Below the pieces are notes generated by a model that was given only the letters and a program-made list of their open reading frames with translations, did no database searches and was not told where the DNA came from. Positions 6,769-8,720 of a DNA stretch of 8,720 nt are shown here, piece by piece (the stretch's first letter is position 1; each line of letters begins with the position of its first letter). A program made the translations under genes and the position numbers. Origin of the DNA: JAKPAM01 sp047605425 (lineage in GTDB: Bacteria > Pseudomonadota > Gammaproteobacteria > Burkholderiales > Burkholderiaceae_E); NCBI GenBank assembly GCA_047605425.1, contig JASGFT010000188.1, forward strand, positions 1-8,720, given 5' to 3'.

Positions 6769-6995
6769 GATGTTTCCCTTGTTGGCTCGGTGCGGTAACC
6801 GAGCATGTCGTCCGCGGCGGCGCGGTTGATGAACGTGCAGCGCCCCGGGGTACCGATGCCGCACATCCCTTCGCCGGTCGATTCGAGCGGGCGTTGCAAC
6901 AGCGCCGGACTCGCCCGCGGCATGCCGCCGCGCGCGGCCGTCGGCGGCGGGTCGACGTCGGCGACATCGCCGGAGGATCGATCATCACTCGGCAT
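6765..6995 (-). CDS. Short frame with a truncated PAS domain, overlapping the cynA start
   Basis: The stop TGA 6767-6765 overlaps the cynA ATG (ATGA). From ATG 6995 the product is 76 residues; ATG 6923 would give 52. The frame also extends to ATG 7049, but that lies upstream of the predicted sigma-54 start site. Codons have high GC at the third position. About 6902-6786 reads as the first half of a PAS domain: STGEGMCGIGTPGRCTFINR followed by AAADDMLGYR. This closely resembles the STGEGIxGID-GRCTFIN-AA-MLGY pattern of PAS sensor proteins. The PAS core then stops: the helices and sheet strands that normally follow GYR are missing, and one extra residue appears before MLGY. It could be a relic of a sensor or regulator gene, a leader peptide that couples translation into cynA, or both. 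No good ribosome site precedes either ATG. Confidence 0.45.
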   Translation of the reverse strand: MPSDDRSSGDVADVDPPPTAARGGMPRASPALLQRPLESTGEGMCGIGTPGRCTFINRAAADDMLGYRTEPTRETS

Positions 6996-7029
6996 GCGAA
7001 TTCGGGTGGCTCGAAGACGGCCATCGATC

Positions 7030-7045
7030 AGCAAGGGCCGTGCCA
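7030..7045 (-). promoter_or_regulatory. Sigma-54 (RpoN) -24/-12 promoter of the cyanate operon
   Basis: The minus strand reads TGGCACGGCCCTTGCT, an exact fit to the sigma-54 consensus TGGCACG-N4-TTGC(A/T) with correct spacing of the GG and GC doublets. Transcription would start near 7019, about 250 bases before the cynA ATG, in the gap after the DUF454 gene. Sigma-54 promoters need an enhancer-binding activator; for a cyanate operon NtrC under nitrogen limitation is the obvious candidate. I could not find a convincing NtrC dyad upstream, where the DNA is already DUF454 coding sequence. Confidence 0.82.
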
Positions 7046-7064
7046 CCACGCGGAGGCCGGCGCG

Positions 7065-7475
7065 TCAGGTCGAATCAGGCAAGCGCCACAGCCAGACCGC
7101 CACCACCGCGCAGCACAGGCCCGGCATCCAGTTCCACGGCGGCTTGATGACGAACCACATGCCGACCGAACTGATCGTCATCATCGTGATCGCCAGTTGC
7201 TTGGCGCGGCGCGGCACCGCGCGGCGGTCGTTCCAGTCGCGAACGATCGGCCCGAAGCGCGGATGATCGAGTATCCACTGCTCCCAGCGCCGGCTACCGC
7301 GCGAAAAGCAGAACGCGGCCAGCAGCACGAACGGCGCCGTCGGCAGCAACGGCAGGAAGATGCCTATGAAGCCGGCCAGCAGGCTCAACGCGCCCGCGAT
7401 CATCCAGATCACGCGCAGCCAGCGGGGCTTGTCGTCGGCCGGATGCGACGCCGGCCGCTCGGGAAGCATGCTCAT
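7065..7475 (-). CDS. DUF454 (YbaN-like) inner-membrane protein
   Basis: 136 residues from ATG 7475; ATG 7469 two codons later is an equally possible start, since neither has a strong ribosome site (GGATGA lies nearer the second). The segment 21-58 contains a membrane hairpin with the family hallmark GIFLPLLPTAPFVLLAAFCF, followed by SRRWEQWILDHPRFGPIVRDW (61-81), as in DUF454. Two further hydrophobic segments lie at about 94-111 and 115-131, the last rich in tryptophan. The family's role is not established. The gene ends about 20 bases before the sigma-54 element and is separated by 86 bases from the upstream GGDEF-EAL gene, so it is probably not part of the cyanate operon. A TATCAT box at 7487-7482 is very close to the start codon. 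Confidence 0.88.
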   Translation of the reverse strand: MSMLPERPASHPADDKPRWLRVIWMIAGALSLLAGFIGIFLPLLPTAPFVLLAAFCFSRGSRRWEQWILDHPRFGPIVRDWNDRRAVPRRAKQLAITMMTISSVGMWFVIKPPWNWMPGLCCAVVAVWLWRLPDST

Positions 7476-7561
7476 CCGGGCATGATAGCGACAGCCCGGC
7501 CGGATCGCCGCCCGAATCCCGCCGCGGCCGCCGCGCGGCGCCGATCGGACATCCGCCCGGG

Positions 7562-8720
7562 TCAGGTGCCGGCCAGCGGCAGCGGTTCGCGGCGATGCGA
7601 GCGGATCAGTTCGTCGACCGAGCACGGCCGCGAGAACAGGAACCCCTGGCCGACCGCGATCCGGGTCGCTTCGAGCAGGTAGGCTCGCTCCTGCTCGGTC
7701 TCGATCCCCTCGGCCACCACGTTCATGCCGAGCGCGCCGGACAGCGAGGCGATGGCCCGCAGGATGCTCTGGCTGCGCGGCCGCAGGTGGATCGACGCGA
7801 TCAGCGAACGATCGACCTTCAGTTCGTCGGCGGTGATGTCGGCCAGGATCGACAGACACGAGAAGCCGGTGCCGAAATCGTCGATCGATACGCCGATCCC
7901 GGCTTCGCGCAGCAGCGGCAGCACGCGGGACTGGAACAGGCCCGCGGCGACGAAGTTCTCCTCGGTCAGTTCGAACATCAGGCGCGGTCCGTGGGTGCCG
8001 ACCCGATGCACCAGGTTCTCCATGAACTGCGGCTTGGCCGCCTGCTGCGCGGCGATGTTCAGGCTGTACGTGATGTCCGGCCCGAAACACGCGTCCAGCC
8101 TCGGCAGATCGCGGATCAGCGCATCGGCGATCGTGTGCGTGATGCAGTCGAGCAGCCCCATCTCGATCGCGGCCGACAGGAAGCGCGCCGGCGGCTGCAC
8201 GGCACCGGTATCGTCGATCCAGCGGGCCAGCGCCTCGAAACCGACGACCTTGCCGTCGCGGATGTCGACCTTGGGCTGCAGCACGTAGGTGAACTGGCGA
8301 TGGTCCAGCGCGGAGCGCAGCCGCCGCTCGAGCGACATCTTCTCGGTGGCGACCCGGCCCAGGGCTCGCGTGTAGTAGCCGACGCCGCCCTTCCGGCTGG
8401 CCTTGGCCTGGTACATCGCCATGTCGGCGTTGCGCTTCAGCGATTCGTAGTCGCAACCGTGCGCCGGATGGATCGACACGCCGATCGTCGCCGACGCGCG
8501 CACCGGCACGCCGTCGATCACGAAGGGCTCGCGCAGCCGGTCGCGCACGCGTTCGATCATCGACACGATCTGCGAACGGCGTGCGACCGGCGCGAGCGCC
8601 ATCACGAACTCGTCGCCGCTGATGCGCCCGACCAGGTCGGTGGCGCGGATCTCCTCGCGCATCCGCTCGGCGACGCCCTTGAGCAGCGCGTCGCCGACGC
8701 CATGGCCATAGAAGTCGTTG
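7562..8720 (-). CDS. GGDEF-EAL cyclic-di-GMP signalling protein, 5' part outside the window
   Basis: The visible 385 residues enter at the window edge in the middle of the GGDEF domain (NDFYGHGVGDALLKGVAERM) and run to the stop at 7562. The GGDEF signature is SGDEF, with Ser in place of the first Gly, and an RATD inhibitory-site motif (RxxD) lies five residues before it. The EAL phosphodiesterase domain looks catalytically complete. Counting from the Met at 8662 it has EALAR (143-147), N202 in SLNIA, ELTE (231-234), DDFGTGFS (261-268), K282 in ELKVD, AEGIE (317-321) and GQGFLF (338-343). The protein should therefore hydrolyse cyclic-di-GMP; synthesis by the variant GGDEF is possible but less certain. 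Any sensor domain lies upstream, outside the window. No functional link to the cyanate genes is evident. Confidence 0.93.
   Translation of the reverse strand, partial: NDFYGHGVGDALLKGVAERMREEIRATDLVGRISGDEFVMALAPVARRSQIVSMIERVRDRLREPFVIDGVPVRASATIGVSIHPAHGCDYESLKRNADMAMYQAKASRKGGVGYYTRALGRVATEKMSLERRLRSALDHRQFTYVLQPKVDIRDGKVVGFEALARWIDDTGAVQPPARFLSAAIEMGLLDCITHTIADALIRDLPRLDACFGPDITYSLNIAAQQAAKPQFMENLVHRVGTHGPRLMFELTEENFVAAGLFQSRVLPLLREAGIGVSIDDFGTGFSCLSILADITADELKVDRSLIASIHLRPRSQSILRAIASLSGALGMNVVAEGIETEQERAYLLEATRIAVGQGFLFSRPCSVDELIRSHRREPLPLAGT

Noticed and set aside
5041..6798. A plus-strand open frame of 585 codons opposite cynA and cynB
   Set aside because: Antisense shadow of a clear ABC transporter operon; the product is His/Arg/Leu/Asp-rich low-complexity sequence with no motif. 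The same applies to the plus-strand frames at 348-1706, 1477-2835 and 3675-4544.
4439..7024. A minus-strand open frame of 861 codons across the cynA and cynB genes
   Set aside because: Its product is Arg/Ala/Gly-rich without domains, and it is a frame-shifted copy of two well-supported genes. High GC makes long stop-free shadows common here.
7046..7200. NtrC binding sites upstream of the sigma-54 promoter
   Set aside because: I looked for GCAC...GTGC-type dyads and found none convincing; a matrix scan would be needed.
1..8720. CRISPR array, tRNA/rRNA gene, insertion sequence, phage or integron signatures
   Set aside because: No regularly spaced repeats, no cloverleaf or rRNA-like sequence, and no transposase, integrase or terminal inverted repeats were seen.

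Overview
The window is GC-rich (roughly two-thirds G+C by eye). All well-supported genes lie on the minus strand, so transcription runs from high to low coordinates. Gene content suggests a proteobacterium, probably a betaproteobacterium of the Burkholderiales type: an NrtA-like Tat-exported binding protein, a CaiB/BaiF CoA-transferase, a DUF454 membrane protein, a GGDEF-EAL protein and a stand-alone RibD C-terminal domain protein. The order-level placement is inferred from gene style, not from a marker gene.

Layout in the direction of transcription. (1) 8720-7562 holds the C-terminal part of a GGDEF-EAL cyclic-di-GMP protein that enters from outside the window. (2) 7475-7065 encodes a small DUF454 (YbaN-like) membrane protein. 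(3) About 7064-6769 is a control region with a textbook sigma-54 (-24/-12) promoter at 7045-7030. It also holds a short frame encoding half a PAS domain, whose stop overlaps the start of the next gene. (4) 6768-3119 is a compact four-gene cyanate operon: binding protein (cynA-like), permease (cynB-like), ATPase (cynD-like) and cyanase (cynS). (5) 3118-2737 is a gap of about 380 bases with a possible -10 box for the next gene and a weak plus-strand coding-like signal. (6) 2736-1076 holds a CaiB/BaiF CoA-transferase that starts at TTG, overlapping by 4 bases (GTGA) a small exported protein with two cysteine pairs. (7) 989-1 encodes a RibD C-terminal-type reductase that runs out of the window.

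How it works together. The ABC transporter (NrtABD/CynABD type) should import cyanate. Cyanase would then convert cyanate plus bicarbonate to ammonia and CO2, giving nitrogen and removing a toxic ion. The sigma-54 promoter implies nitrogen-limitation control, most simply through NtrC. No cynR, cynF or carbonic anhydrase (cynT) gene is seen here. Cyanate as substrate is inferred from the adjacent cyanase, which is itself unambiguous: all three catalytic residues are in place.

The points most worth a second look are the sigma-54 promoter followed by a truncated PAS frame coupled to cynA, the Cys/His-rich segment ahead of an unusually late Tat motif in CynA, and a possible frameshifted plus-strand gene converging on cynS. 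No tRNA, rRNA, CRISPR array, insertion sequence or convincing intrinsic terminator was found.
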